The notes beneath the pieces were generated by a model. That model was given only the letters and a program-made list of their open reading frames with translations. It ran no database searches and had not been told where the DNA came from. A DNA stretch of 64,000 nucleotides from Mactra quadrangularis (Eukaryota > Mollusca > Bivalvia > Venerida > Mactridae): NCBI GenBank assembly GCA_025267735.1, contig CM046299.1:26624468-26688467 (forward strand), written 5' to 3'. This document shows positions 11,485 to 25,700 of the stretch, piece by piece; position 1 is the first letter of the stretch, and the number at the start of each line of letters is the position of its first letter. The position numbers were made by a program, and so were the translations under genes.

Positions 11485-11559
11485 ATCGAGGGTTGCCTAC
11501 AAGACTATAGTAACTTGCTCTTTAACACAATGCACTTACTACAGTCTTGCCGGCTACCA
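11485..11559. repeat. Short foldback hairpin, type H2 (copy 1)
   Basis: The left arm ATCGAGGGTTGCCTACAAG pairs imperfectly with CTTGCCGGCTACC. The loop has the diagnostic CTCTTTAACACAATGCACTT. This is the most eroded of three H2 copies. Confidence 0.75.
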
Positions 11560-12462
11560 TCAACATTAGCTAATCTTATTTGACCATAAGAGAACAATTT
11601 TAATCATAACAAAAACATACTAGTTCAGTGATAATGTTTTAGTTTTGTGGTGTTTTTTCTTTTCACATTCTTAGACATATTTTCAGACGTGTAGCGGCAG
11701 TCAGTTCACCTGCAGATCTAAAGATCTAAGCCTTTAAAAAGCACTTATAACATACATTTGTCTGTGACTAACAACCGCCCTATGAGATAAATGGAAGTGA
11801 ATGGCCGTAGAAAGTTTTCCACAATCCCTTGATTGAGAATCAGAAGTATTAACCAGCTTTAAAAATTGTACAAATACATTTCATCATAGAAGTGGAAATA
11901 TGAAACAAGTGATTTTATTGTGATACAACAATTATTTAATAAAAGCTCATCAATCAATTCACCAGTCATACATTTTTTATCAATATTTTTTTTTTACATT
12001 TAACAAAGAAGTAGATATGTGTCACTGAATTTGTAAAATTCTTGTGTCAAAATTATATAATAGCATGTCACACAAAGCCACTAAAACCTGTCTTGTGACA
12101 AAGTATATGTGAGGTTTTTTTTAAAGTTTATTTAGCAAATTGAATCACCAATTTACTACAAAAAAGTTAAATTATTATTAATAAAGTATGACTAAATTAA
12201 ACATTTAATTTTGATTTAAAATTTTGTCATTTTTGTACAAAAACTAGACTAGCACACTGTTTCTCAAATTTTCATAAAGGAAAAATTTGAAAGTAAATTT
12301 TTGTAACATCATTTGAAAATGAGTAATATCATATGTTTTTATAAAAAAATAACGATTCTCACTCTACCTTTAAAATTGTTGCTTATCCTTAATCTATGCC
12401 AAGTCAAAATACATTCATATACATATACAAAATGTTTCTTTAAAAATATCATATCAGAACAT

Positions 12463-13036
12463 AACAAGAGCTGTCAGAGAAGACAGCATGCTCGGCTTAG
12501 TAAGTATTTGTCACAAGAGATGTGGTTGATGATAAGGAACATACATATTTTAAAATTTGAAAATATAACCTTAACAAATTTAAAGTAAATAAATAAATAA
12601 AAAAATAAAGAAAATTTTAAGTTCATGGAGGACAATTTTGAAAAAAAATGTATTTGGAGTTATGATTCTTTTCACATGAGATGTGGTTGATAATAAGGAA
12701 CATACATTTAAACTTTGAAGTCAATACCTAAAGAAATAAAACAGTTGCAGTAAAAACAAACATTTTTTAAAGAAAACTCTAAGCTCAAGGGGAGATAATT
12801 CTGAAAAAATATATTTGAAGTTATGAACCTTGTCAAATGAGATGTGGTTGATAATAAGGAACATATATTTAAAGTTTGAAGTTAATATCTTAAGAAACAA
12901 CAAAGATATAGAAGAAAGTATTTTACTGCACAAAAAACTTTAATCTGTGCACAAAAACTTTAATCAGAAATGTGGACGCGGACTCAGGGGCGAGTAGGAG
13001 AGCCCTACATTACTATGTAAAGTCGAGCTAAAAATA
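12463..13036 (+). mobile_element. Helentron-like non-autonomous element with three ~160-bp tandem units (copy 1)
   Basis: Starts AACAAGAGCTGTCAGAG and carries subterminal inverted repeats GCTCGGCTTAGTAA (left) and TAAAGTCGAGC (right). The core is three tandem units beginning GAGATGTGGTTGATxATAAG at about 12517, 12676 and 12837. A ~160-bp tandem core between unrelated ends is what is known for pearl/BIV160-type bivalve elements. The class assignment is inferred from that organisation. Confidence 0.7.
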
Positions 13037-14050
13037 AACACATGAATTCTTACATGTTTGTTCTTAGGTTTTTGTGAGTATTTTACGATTGATTTTTGAA
13101 ATTTTCAAGCATTATATATGTGGTCTGTCTACCTTCTTGTTGATCCAGTAAAAGTTTATATCACTAGAACTATGCTTTAACCAGTACCTTAGCAATGACT
13201 GACAACTGCTCTTCTCGAAACATCACTAGCAAGGATAATAGCTTCAGATATATTTTCATGACCAAATGCTACTAAGGTAAGTAAACACAGGGAAATCAAA
13301 ACCCAAACCTTTTCTATTTTCTATCAGATATGCTACCATCTGAGCAAACCAGATGGGATGCATTTCACAATGCTTTTATAATAAAGAACTTTTTGCTTTA
13401 AAATATTGATGTTATTCATTTTATTTCAAAGTGATAGTAGATCGTAACCAAAACTAGAAATAGGTTGTCAATATTTAATACATAAGTTAATACATAAGTT
13501 TTGATAACAGTATGTTTGAGATGTTGTCAAGTACTAGAACAAATCTTCCTCAAAGTCACATAATTAAGCTGTAAAAGCAAGCTTCCATCATATATAATCA
13601 ATATTAACAAAAAATAAAAAAGTGTGCTCTTATTAAAGGACCCACTTTTTAAAAAATGGGCACTTAGACAAACTTTAACTTTAACTAGTAAAAGCAAAAT
13701 GGTTTGACATATTGATTAAGTCTCTAATGCAGGTTATATTTGAATAACCTTGTGGTTTTGAAGACAGTTTTCATGTCTGCAGGTGATGAATATATCTTAG
13801 TCAAGTTCTTTTAAAATCCAACCACATTATACTAGTATAGCCTCTGGCACGAATACTTGAAATAATTTCACTAACATACATACGACCCACATTTAAAGGA
13901 TATACCTCTAACTGACAGATTTAGTCACATAAATTTCAAAAAGTATAATTATATATTTGTAGTATATTTGTAATAAAATTTGTAAATATACATGTTTGTG
14001 AATTAATACCAATAGTTGTTCATCAAATTCTTATTTATGTTTAGTAAACC
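13037..14050. other. Intergenic stretch with a decayed SINE
   Basis: About 13165-13370 resembles a minus-strand family 1 SINE (AGCAATGACTGACAACTG, later GCTACCATCTGAGCAAACC), strongly diverged. The rest is AT-rich with nothing recognisable. Confidence 0.4.
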
Positions 14051-15109
14051 AACAAGAGCTGTCAGAGGAGACAGCATGCTCGACTTAGTAAGTGTTTGTC
14101 ACAGGAGATGTGGTTGATGATAAGGAACATACATATTTTAAAATTTGAAAATATAACCTTAACAAATTCAAAGAAAAAAAAAAGAAAAAAATAGAAAACT
14201 ATAAGTTCAAGGGGGATAACTCTGAAAAAATGTATAAGGAGTTATGAATCTTGTCACATGAGATGTGGTTGATAATAAGGAACATATATCTAAAGATTGA
14301 AGTCAATACCTGAAGAAATAAAACAGTTGCAGTAAAAACAAACATTTTTTAAAGAAAACTCTAAGCTCAAGGGGAGATAATTCTGAAAAAAATATATTTG
14401 GAGTTATGAACCTTGTCACATGAGATGTGGTTGATAATAAGGAACATATATTTAAAGTCAATACCTAAAGAAATAAAACAGTTGCAGTAAAAACAAATAT
14501 TTATTAAAGAAAACTATAAGTTCAAGGGGGATAACTTTGAAAATAATGTATACGGAGTTATAAACCTTGTCACATGAGATGTGGTTGATAATAAGGAACA
14601 TATATTTAAAGTTTGAAATCAATACCTAAAGAAATAAAACAGTTGCAGTAAAAACAAACATTTTTTAAAGAAAACTCTAAGTTCAAGGGGAGATAATTCT
14701 GAAAAAAATGCATTCGGAGTTATGGACCATGTCACATGAGATGTGGTTGATAGAAAGGAACATATATTTAAAGTTTGAAGTTAATATCTTAAGAAATAAC
14801 AAAGATACAGAAGAAAGTATTTTACTGCACAAAAACTTTAATCTGTGCACAAAAACTTCAATCAGTTCAAGGGGAGATAATTCTTAAAAAAATGTGTTTG
14901 GAGTTATGGACCTTGTCACATGAGATGTGGTTGATAGTAAGGAACATATATTTAAAGTTTGAAGTTAATATCTTAAGAAATAACAAAGATATAGAAGAAA
15001 GTATTTTACTGCACAAAAACTTTAATCAGAAATGTGGACGCGGACGCCGACGCCGACGCTGGGGCGAGTAGGAGAGCTCTACATTACTTCGTAAAGTCGA
15101 GCTAAAAAT
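14051..15109 (+). mobile_element. Helentron-like element with six ~160-bp tandem units (copy 2)
   Basis: Same ends as 12463-13036 (AACAAGAGCTGTCAGAGG; right end GTAAAGTCGAGC), but the core holds six units, starting near 14100, 14258, 14418, 14574, 14736 and 14917. A GC-rich CGGACGCCGACGC run precedes the right end. The difference in unit number between two copies 1 kb apart shows expansion or contraction of the tandem core. Confidence 0.75.
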
Positions 15110-15858
15110 TAATATGATTTCCAACACGGAATTTAACAATATGTGCATGCTTTTACTTAACACAGGCACGAAAAATCTGTGAAAGTTGTAATTGTCCACA
15201 CGTTTTACATGTGTAAACTGTGAAGAAATGAAAGAAAATTTCTATTTTGTTCAGTAATTGACTTATTATGTTAATCTCTGTGATCGTTCAACTATTTTCA
15301 ACAAATTGCTCACAAATGTATGAATGAATTAATATGAAACAGAATACATGTATTTTCTATTTCAAAATGAGATAATTCAGAGTATTTTTGACAATTTATG
15401 TCTGCATGTCTATTTTCAACACGATACACATTAAATATGAGAGAAACTTTGTCAATGTAATACTTAAAAAATATAGACCTATACACTTTAAGTGTATCGA
15501 CTGAATGTGACGTCTGAGGGCCACTATCATATCAGCAGACACTATCACATCCGCTATGTTTTATATACATAAAGAAGAAGCAATTTAAAAAAGGTATAAT
15601 ATAATATGATAGTAACTTTGTCAATGAGATACTTAAAAGATATAGACATATACACTTTAAGTAAGTTATCAACCACTATCAAACATCACAGTCTAACAGT
15701 ATACATGTACACAAATTATAAATTTAAGCACAATGAATGCATCAGATGCAAGATTCAAAATATAAACAACATTTAATTCTTGACTTGGTCACTTCCAACC
15801 ATAATATATTCCTGTTTTACACAAAAGCATAAACCTTACACTAACAAACTAACAGAAT

Positions 15859-15933
15859 CGCGGGCTTATCGCAAAACAGTCGTAGCTTAATATAAAAAGA
15901 GAGTGAGTTACGACCTCTTTGCGCTAAGCCCGC
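15859..15933. repeat. Short foldback hairpin, type H1 (copy 4)
   Basis: TCGCGGGCTTATCGCAAAAC pairs with TTTGCGCTAAGCCCGC around a loop containing AAAAAGAGAG. Inverted in sense relative to the copy at 10706. Confidence 0.85.
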
Positions 15934-16286
15934 AAGATACCAGTACATATAAGCAATAAAAGTAAAAATCAGTAAACAACAGTAACTATACAAAATACAG
16001 CAGTTACATATAAATAGACACTAAATATTATATTGTTCAACAACATAAAACATAAACATTGCACTTCATCATTTGTGTTGATGTCAGCAAATCTTTGCGC
16101 CATTGCCTTTTTATATATTAACATCTATATTTAGGGATTTTTACCCCTATTGTGGGGCTGAAATTCTGCCATATCATAATGAAAAAACGTGTGATTTTTC
16201 ACAAATAAAAATATTAAAGTTTTACAACTAGCTATATTTTTTCCGGCACTAAGTGTAACAATAGCAAAAACAACATTTCTTTAAAT

Positions 16287-16292
16287 TTTATT
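16287..16292 (-). terminator. Possible UBE2Z poly(A) signal
   Basis: The plus-strand TTTATT gives AATAAA on the minus strand, about 415 bp past the UBE2Z stop. Chosen only because it is a canonical hexamer in a plausible window; others exist further on. Confidence 0.25.
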
Positions 16293-16704
16293 AAATTACA
16301 CAAAGGAATACAAAAAATAGCATAATAAATCATTAAAACAGTTAACTACAGATATATTTCAATGTGAGTATTGTATATTAAATTTTAGAAAATATTATGC
16401 AAAATAATTAAATTGAAAAGCATATTGCACCAATCACTCAGTTTTTTCAGTTCATTAAACTTACATTTGGTTCAGTAAATAATTCCATTGCCGGACCCAA
16501 TGTTCAGTATTAATGAAAGTTTATGACAAAGACTGTGACATGTGTGCACCTGTACATATTCCTTTATCAAATATATAAATAAACACGACAAAATTCATAA
16601 AGCAATTACAGGAACTGAAAAACTTGCTGACGTCATCACAAATTTGGTCCTACAACAAGAATAAATAAAAAGACAGATCAACATTGTTGTTGTTGTTGTA
16701 GTTG

Positions 16705-19700
16705 TCATCTATCATTGGACATTGTATCCAGATCTGTATCGGAAGACGAGTCATCAGAACTTACAACCATTTTCTCACTTAATGATGATTTGATTTTTTC
16801 AAGTCTTTTAAGTATAGATTCATAATCAAAATGACCACGTCGTTCACCAAATGGATCCTAAAAGAACATAAATACTAGTTTAATAGAAGAAGGAAAAGTT
16901 AAGTGTAAGATGCAGGGATAGAAACGATGATCTCTTGCTTGCGATTCAGACACTCCCCTAACTGCACTATTCAGGCTGATGAATATAATACACTAATTAT
17001 TTAAATATTAATTTATTATACATACAGTACTGCTTTATACGTTCTCCCTTACTAAATAATTTTTAAAAGGCAACCCTAGGTTCTATTGACTAATCCAGCC
17101 TTTCATAAACTCAGGCACTATGTTTGACATAGCTCATCTAACATGGGGGGAGTAAATTATAACAGCCGTGCATGTGTTCATTATTAAAATATAGATGACG
17201 TCACGTTACATATAGAGTGAAGACGCATGTGCCTTAGTTAGAATTATAAATAATATATTTAAAAATATTTCATTCAAACAAAATTGATCTTTCTTCAACC
17301 ATTGTAACACTAAAAACCTAGTACTAAATTATATTATGTTTCACCTGCATAGTTTCACCTTGTTGATGTTTATTTTTCTCACAAATACTCTCATAGTAAT
17401 CATAATAATCAGGAAAGGATTTCTCCATTACTTCACTGAAATAATATATATAAATAACAAGAAATATAATGTGGAAACCACATTAAAACCGGATTTAAAA
17501 ACTGAAACGTAAAAATTACTAAGGGAAATAATCCATAATAAAGCCAGGTAGAGTTGTGGTTACTTTCTAATTCTGTTCATCACATGGTATGTTATCATTG
17601 TATGAAGTTTCATAAAGATCTGACCATAAATGGCAGAAATATATGCTTAATTAAAAAACTTTAACGCAATTGTTAACGACACCAGACACCTGCCCGACTG
17701 CCCGCTTGTGTTTTGGCCAAACTATATGCTGAATTTTTTCGTTGAAAAATCCGGCTAAAAATCAAAAAGTTATTGCATTTCATAGTCCAAGTTAGATGTG
17801 GACGCACATTCACCAACTGTACAGCCATTACCCATGGTCATCAGGCTACTCGTATCTCTCTATCAATCTTCTTCAAGAGTCGTTTACTCTCTATCTCTAT
17901 TTATGTACAGCCAACACTTTCATGCAGTAGAATAAAACCACCCTCACAGGTATCCATTTTCACCAGGGTGGTATGAGGCAAGCTTAGGTCTTACATTGTG
18001 ACTCTGGTGACCTTACTGTGCAAAGTTAACATGAATGATCATATGTTTTTAGCTTATTGTATAAGCCACTGCAGCACAACTTACATTTACCACTAAATAA
18101 AGCAATGTTTTTTCATTATAAAATATTTACTATGTATACCAAAACAAGCATTTTTTTCACATAGGAACTGCCTTACACTACTTCTCTACACTAAGAGGTA
18201 TAAATGATTTTTTTACTGGGTTTAACACTGTATCAACACAATTTAGGTCATATTACAGCGTCCAGCACATCTAACCTAGCTTTCCTGGACCCTTGTCTAT
18301 AACCAGTACTCACCTACCCTTCCACAAGACCGGAACCTTCTCCATATTATATAATCAATAGAGGAAAATCGACATTAGTATCAAATTTTCATGGAAGGGT
18401 ATAACCTCCCTGGGTGAGATTCGAACCCGTTCCCCCTTCGGGACACAAGATTTCAAATCCTGGTACTCTACCAACTGTGCTATCGAACCGGGTTGTATAA
18501 ATGAATACTTGATTGTAAGTGTTAAAGTCAAATTAACAATTACTGCCTACGACACAATTACTGAATGGCCATCTTAGAATATGTACAGCCACTAAAATGT
18601 ACAGATCTACATAAAGATAGACCATAAACCTTTATTAATGCATAAATATAAAGCCATAAACTTTTGATAAAATAATTACCCATACTTACCGTAATGTATC
18701 CGGACAAGAGCACCTTCTTTCTAACATATCACAGACAGCAACACGAAGAGTTTCATGTCGTATAATATCATTATATCTTTTTGCATCACCAGCATTTCTT
18801 TCCTATAATATACATACAATATATATAACATTAACTTTACATTAAGATTATTTACGATGAAGAATTAAGAAAGCAGTCTGTTAGCTCAATCAGTAGCGCA
18901 CAAGTCTACCGATCGAGGGTTGTAGATTCAACTTTCCCGGGCAGGGCATACATTCATGGAGCTTGGTCATTAAATAATTTCTATGGTCATTCTCCATTCT
19001 ACAACTGACTCTTAAGTAATACAGTTGTCAGTCACTGACGAAAGTATCTGCCTAGTAAATGGTTAACAGCTAAATCAATAGATATAGCCTTTCCAGGAAT
19101 GGTGAGTAAGTTGACAGACTGCCGTTATATGACCTAAACAATGTGTTGCTATGGCATTAAATCCAACAGAAAAATAAAATTGACTAGACGACAAATTTTC
19201 AAGAATCAAAATGAAGGCAACATATCATGTGTTGATACAGCTTTAATGCATCACTTGTAATCCTTCTTAATTCTATTTTATTGGTTGGGTTTATCAAAAT
19301 TATGATAAATTAAAAAAAAAATTACAAGAAATTAATATGCAATAATAACCTGAGATGATAATCATTTTTGCGTAATTAGGTATAAAATATCTTGTACAAT
19401 GAACAAGTCATACATATACCTACAGTACTCAGTAGTACAATCACATAATTTTGTACACTATCACGGGTGTCACAATGTTAAAATTAAGCACTTTCCCACT
19501 TACCCTGCCAAGTTGAAAATTGACAGGGCAAGTTGGATACAATAGTAGTTGTTCCACTTGGGCAAGTCAGCACATAAAATCCAATTTTGCATAAAAAGTT
19601 TTATTTGAGAGTTTCATTGGTTGTTCTCTGACTGATTGCAATATATTTGTTCTTTTCAATCTAGTCAATCTTTCAAAATAAAGTATTGTAATGCAGAAAT

Positions 19701-22700
19701 AAACTGTTAATTATAAAATGGAAAATAAAATATCGAAGAGTTCATTCAGTAATAAAAATAGCAAAATTAGATGATAAATGTTGGGGCAACCAAAAGGTAC
19801 TGACAGCAAGTTAAAGTCATGTTTAACTTGCCCCCTGGGCAAGTTGATCTGAAAAACTAAATCTAACACTGTATCATACTCAAGTGGTATTTTTCTGTAT
19901 TGAAATAATATAATCCATTTCTAACTGAAATACAATGGAACCCCTCTAAACCGGAAACCCTCCAAACCGGAATTCTCTCCAAACCGGAATTTTCGTAAGG
20001 TCCCGAAAATTTCTCCTCTTTATTTATGTAACAAAAACACCCTCTAGTCCGGAAACCCCTGCATTCCGGAAACCGGACGAGTTTTAGCTAAAACTTCATA
20101 TCGTGTCACGCAAAATGACCCCTGTATATCGGAACTCGAAATGTGAGAATTGATATCGGCAAGACATAGACACGTCTCTCGAGAAAGTGACATTTTCTTT
20201 GTTTATCAGATGCAGCGTTAAATTGACTATCCGTGATAATCGCTTATTGATTTAATCAATGAAAGGTGACACTTATTGATTTGCGGAAGTATCCTTTGTA
20301 AGGGGTTTGTTTGGTATTTTTGGCGATAATTACGTAGCGATTTTTTGACAATTAAGGATTTGATTCTATCGTGGATTGCATTTTGACTTGAATTTAATCA
20401 CCCTGTGGTAAACATGCATTGTTGATGATTTGAAAAAAATATTAAACTGATTGATTTTCGGCGGCGTTTAAATGATGTACGATTGACCAATGATTTGTAA
20501 AAAAAACCAGTTGTTCTATATTTGAGTCGTTACAATGACCAATGGAACATATTTGTTCACGACTTTACTTGTTTGAGTTAATCAAATGGTTACACTTTTT
20601 TATCAAATCATCATACTATCGGAGTTTTCATTTCAAAATGATCGTAATTGTAAATTTCGGTAAAATTTCTCAGCCACAGTTAAATTGTCGACCCTTTGAA
20701 CTGTCATTAGGTGATTAAATGAAAAAAATAAATGTCTGAATTTGTTCTACAGTGTACAATTATTGTTACATTTTTTTCTTTATTTGTAAAAAAGTTCTTA
20801 CAACTTTCAACCTTCCTTTCAACGTCTTTGTCTCTCGGTACTAAGCAATAAAAAAAACTTCAGTAGTTGCTGATAGAAACAATTATCTATACTGTACATG
20901 TATTATAGAAAGGATGTAAACTACATAGAAAACGGCATTTATTAATAAATAGTCAAATGATTTTGCAATGCCCTGAAGATTTCAAGCGTGAAATATCATG
21001 ATGCATGACAGATATTATATGCAAACAGGACAAATTGATGTACAACTGTATTCACAACAAAAAAGTACATCTTGAAATACATATACGTGTACTTGTACCA
21101 CTTGTAAAAGATCAAACATTTAATACAAGACAATTGTATGTGTACCATCAAACAAATATTTTAACTCTTATAGTCTGAAGGAAAACCCCCTCCATTCCGG
21201 AAACCTCTCCAAACCGGATTTGTTTCTTGGTCCAAAGCAATTCCGGTTTAGAGGGGTTTTACTGTACTTATTTCCAGAACTGGTTATATTATTTTTAACA
21301 CCACTATTTTGTGTTTTGGAAATTTAAGGTGTAGTCTGGCCTCTTCCTGCTATAGATTGGCAAATGCAGGTTTACATCATATGACTGAAAAGTTGATTCA
21401 ATCTATCAACTTTTACTAATATATTTTTACTTGACTGTGAAACAAGTTCATACAACTTAGATTAATCACTTTTGAGTCCACTTCCTGGTCCCCCATTACT
21501 GAGTTAGTAGGATAATGTTTCTTGCTCAAGGCAACAATAAGGTTGGTTTTGGATGGGATTTGATGCAGAAATTACCAGTCATGTCATTCCCAATCTATTA
21601 ACTTATGCTACAGTCTCATAAACATAAAAATAACTGTGAGGGCACCGTACAGGCACCGTGCAATCAAGCTCCTCAAGGACTCATACTAACTCTTGCGTAC
21701 CAGTATGGACTGTTACGTTTTTACCAGGGTCCTTGAGATGAGCCCTTGATACACGTATAAGTTCCAAAGTCAAATCGTGAACAAAATCGTTGCCAAGTAT
21801 GGATTAAACATGCATATCTTCCAGCTATGGCACCGTACGGGTGTGTTGTTTTGTGCCATGTGTGTACCGTCACCATAAAACGCAAGGCATCCCACAGCCA
21901 ACGGCTGCCTGCACGTCCGGGTCCGCAACAAACCAAGATTTTGTGGGACTGAGGCATTACTCATCCTGTCTGTAAATTTAAGGCTTGAAGTTTAGATAGG
22001 AAAGAAATGTCAAATAAATTAAATGCATTACTGTATGAAATCCTGGTTCATTGTGGTATGGTTTCTCGTTCAACAAAGATTGTATAGATATAAGAACACT
22101 GGATAAACTTTGTGCAGGACTCCAGGCTGGTCCAGACCATGTACTGTAAATATAATACATAGGAAATAAAACATGAAATACTTACAAAATGCTACAAATA
22201 CAGAGTTAGACATAGATTGTAAATTGCCCATTAAGTGCATGGTTTGACATTAACTTTTTAAGTAGGTTGCCTCATTGGACAATTAGCCTAAACCAAATGT
22301 TTTCTAGCAGTAAGAGGTTGCATTAACACAAATATAGGTTGTCAGCGGCAACCTTAGCTGTGCTTTGGGCCATATACCTTCCTCAGTCTGACCAACCTGT
22401 CTGTAAACTTGTATATTGCCCTCAAGGTCATGTTTTATTTGATGAATATTTACATTTTAATATTTACAAAATTTATAAATGCATTACAGACAGACTTAAA
22501 CATTTTAATTCAAATAATTTATAATTGAAATTTGAAAATGAGGAAGTACAAGAAATATACAGGTAAATTTATAATAAATATCTGTTTGTATAATGAAATT
22601 TGAGAATGATAAATCTTAAATTTTAACTAGACTGGATGTGTATAAAAATAACAAGAGCTGTTACAGGATTGTACACTTGACTTTTTCAGTAACATTGATC

Positions 22701-25700
22701 TTGACAGTGCCAAATATATTTCACTTTTCAAAACTTAACATTAAATTTTGTCAAAAGTGGCCTAACTCTAATAACAAAAGATCAAGAGTTGGCCCTTCAT
22801 AACATAATGTATGTAGTAGTTATAATTAAGCATTTTACTTTTATTCAGTAAGTTTAAATACTTCTGCACATCTCCTTTTGAAAAAAACAATATCAAAGGG
22901 ACATAACTCTAAAATAACATATATAAGTTTTTTCCTTCTAGATATGGCAAAAGTAGTTCTAATAAACAAGAGCAGTCCACCTAACACCGCGCTCAACTAT
23001 TCAGGGTATTCGTGTAAACGACAGCAACAACCAATCAAAACTCATGCTAGAGTTATACAACTTAGTATTTGACATCAATTAGTAACCCCGTAGACATGTT
23101 CTAAGTTTCAAGTGAATCCCTTCAGTAGTTGCAAAGATGAAATGTTGCACCATAAAATTTAACCAAGAAATTTATAAGTATAGAAGGGCCATAATTCAGT
23201 CCAAATTCATCCAAGAGTTATGTAACTTGGTATTTGAACTCCAATAATAACCCCGTAAACATGTGTAAAGTTTCAAGTGAATCCCTTTAGTAGTTGCAAA
23301 GATGAAATGTTGCACCTAAAAACTTAACCAAGAAATTTCTAAGTATATAAGGGCCATCATTCAGTCCAAATTCATCCAAGAGTTATGTAACTTGGTATTT
23401 GACCTCCAATGGTAACCCCATAGACATGTGTAAAGTTTCAAGTGAATCCCTTCAGTAGTTGCAAAGATATAAAAGATACAAAAATGTTGCACCTAAAAAC
23501 TTAACCAAGAAGTGTTACGCCAATGCACAGCTGAGTAGGATAGCCCCACTATTCTGGAAATAGTCGAGCTAATAAAAAGTAAAGTTACAAGCAATTAATA
23601 ATCTTAGAGAAATTATTCAGTTATACACCCCTGAAAAACTTGACCCTCACATATGATATTGTATATTTTCTGAGTGGACCATATTGAAAATTGGTTTTAG
23701 TTAAACATGTTATCCACATTAAATGAAGTCTTTATTATTATTATTATTATACAAAGCAATGCCACCACAAACACTGCAACAAAATTGACAATCATCTATA
23801 AAGTTTATTATAAACACTTATTTTCTTTGAAAAGGCAAGCTAAAACTTAAGTCCTGCCTTCCTATTTAGACAGCATTGTTTTCAAAGCAAGTCTAACAAA
23901 ACTTCTCAACTATACCTACCCTATAATACTGAGACAAACTTTGCCATTTTTATACAAGTTTGGATTAAATCTAACTTGTCCATCACCCGTTGTTTGTAGT
24001 TTTACTCTAGGTGGTCTGATGGGATAATCTGGTGGACATCTTATCAAGAAATAAAAATATCCACCTTCATATGGAGTATCAAATGGTCCAGTAATCAATG
24101 CATGGATCTACAATTATAGAATAACACAATGAAATACAGCAAGTGTAACAACAACTAATTCGGATATCAAAATTATGGGTTTGACCATGACAGGTGGTCA
24201 AAGTGTTTTAAAGATCATTCCTGAAAAAACATGGAACAAAGATTAAATCCTACTGATCATTGAACACAGTCATATTTTCATTGTATCATTGAAAATGTTC
24301 TAAACAGCAAAATTACAAATAAAATGACTGTTGTAAAAATGTATAGTCTTTCATGACAATATGTGTATCGACTAAATAAAAAATACATGCACACCAGTAG
24401 CCATAGTAATGCTAACAAGTTAGTCTGTACCTTTAGAATAACTATAAAAATATCAATTCATTCTCAGAAGTTTTTGGTTCTCATGCACAAAGAAATAAAG
24501 ATTAACTTGACAACTCAAAGAAGCAACACTAAGTTCAGAGGACAATTATCAGTTTTAAACCAACCAAGGGGATCCTATCAACAGTTTATTGCTCACTCAA
24601 TCTCTGTATACAGATATCCTATAGACTATTGCCACAGGATCTCCTAACAGTGCACATTTCACAATTTTGTAATTTCTATTTTTTAGAGTTTAGACAGAGT
24701 AAAAAATAGTGAGCTAATTTGATGGTAGTTTTATGCACGAATGGTGATTATAGGACAGTTCCTTGCAAATTATATCATATAGTAGTTGTAAACAAGTCAC
24801 TGACAACAATGATTGTGTAATGAATATTATAAAAGTGATGGTCAGCTAAACATGACCCCTATTGTGAAGTAGCCAGAACAAAAATGAGCGAGTAGCCGAG
24901 CAGATAATTTGATATCAGGTTTTACCTGATTGATACTTACCTTAGTAATGTCATCTTTATCAGGAACAATACACATACCAGGAGGAGGCTCGTTATAAAT
25001 TGTCATTATATCACTGAAAAATATACAAACAAATAATGTTCAAAGATACAACATGGTAAGTCTTTTAAAGTTTCAGTAAAATAGATAATCACAAGATAAG
25101 TATGCTGTGACTCCAAGTCCAAAGCAGTAGTGCAGTATTTCAACTTCAAAAGAACTAAGCTTAAACTTAGATTTGTAAGGGGTGTCAGGTTTCAACACTT
25201 AATACTGTATTAACCAGGCACCCAGAGGGAACCCTAGTCATTTTACGAAGATTCCTCATTAATCTTAGGGATTCCTCCAATAACAGAAAAAAATTTAGGC
25301 ACAGATTTGCTAATCACAAACTGTGAATAATAATTCTTTGGAACTCTAATTTGTGTAAGAACAGGAAAATAAATTGGGATCCCAATGGAATCACTAGCTA
25401 AGCATCAATGGGATTCTTCCCAAGTTTTGGAGATCTTCAGAATCCCGGGACACGGTAAGTGTAGAACCCAGACAGGCCATGATGGCATGAGATTAAAGAA
25501 TAGATTTAAATCTGCCATTTTAAATTAAATGCATAAATATTGAATGAAGAACAAGGTTTCCCTCTGAAGATGGTGATGTGGGCAGATCTATTCAGAAGAA
25601 TGATTTAAATCTATGCAATGCTCTTTATACAGTGCCTATTTTATACCTTTTTTATCCATAAAACATGGGTGACAATCCCTGAGGCCTAGTTGGGGCCATG

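Larger units (their letters stand above)
15110..16704. other. Intergenic stretch and presumed UBE2Z 3' UTR
   Basis: A ~60-bp direct duplication sits at 15439-15500 and 15603-15662 (shared TTTGTCAATG, ATACTTAAAA and TATACACTTTAAGT). From about 16290 to 16704 the sequence is probably UBE2Z 3' UTR, including a TTG-repeat run at 16685-16700 just past the stop codon. Confidence 0.45.

Noticed and set aside
24363..24647. 94-codon plus-strand frame in a UBE2Z intron
   Set aside because: Antisense to the gene, no domain, no start context and no splice sites. Probably a chance frame.
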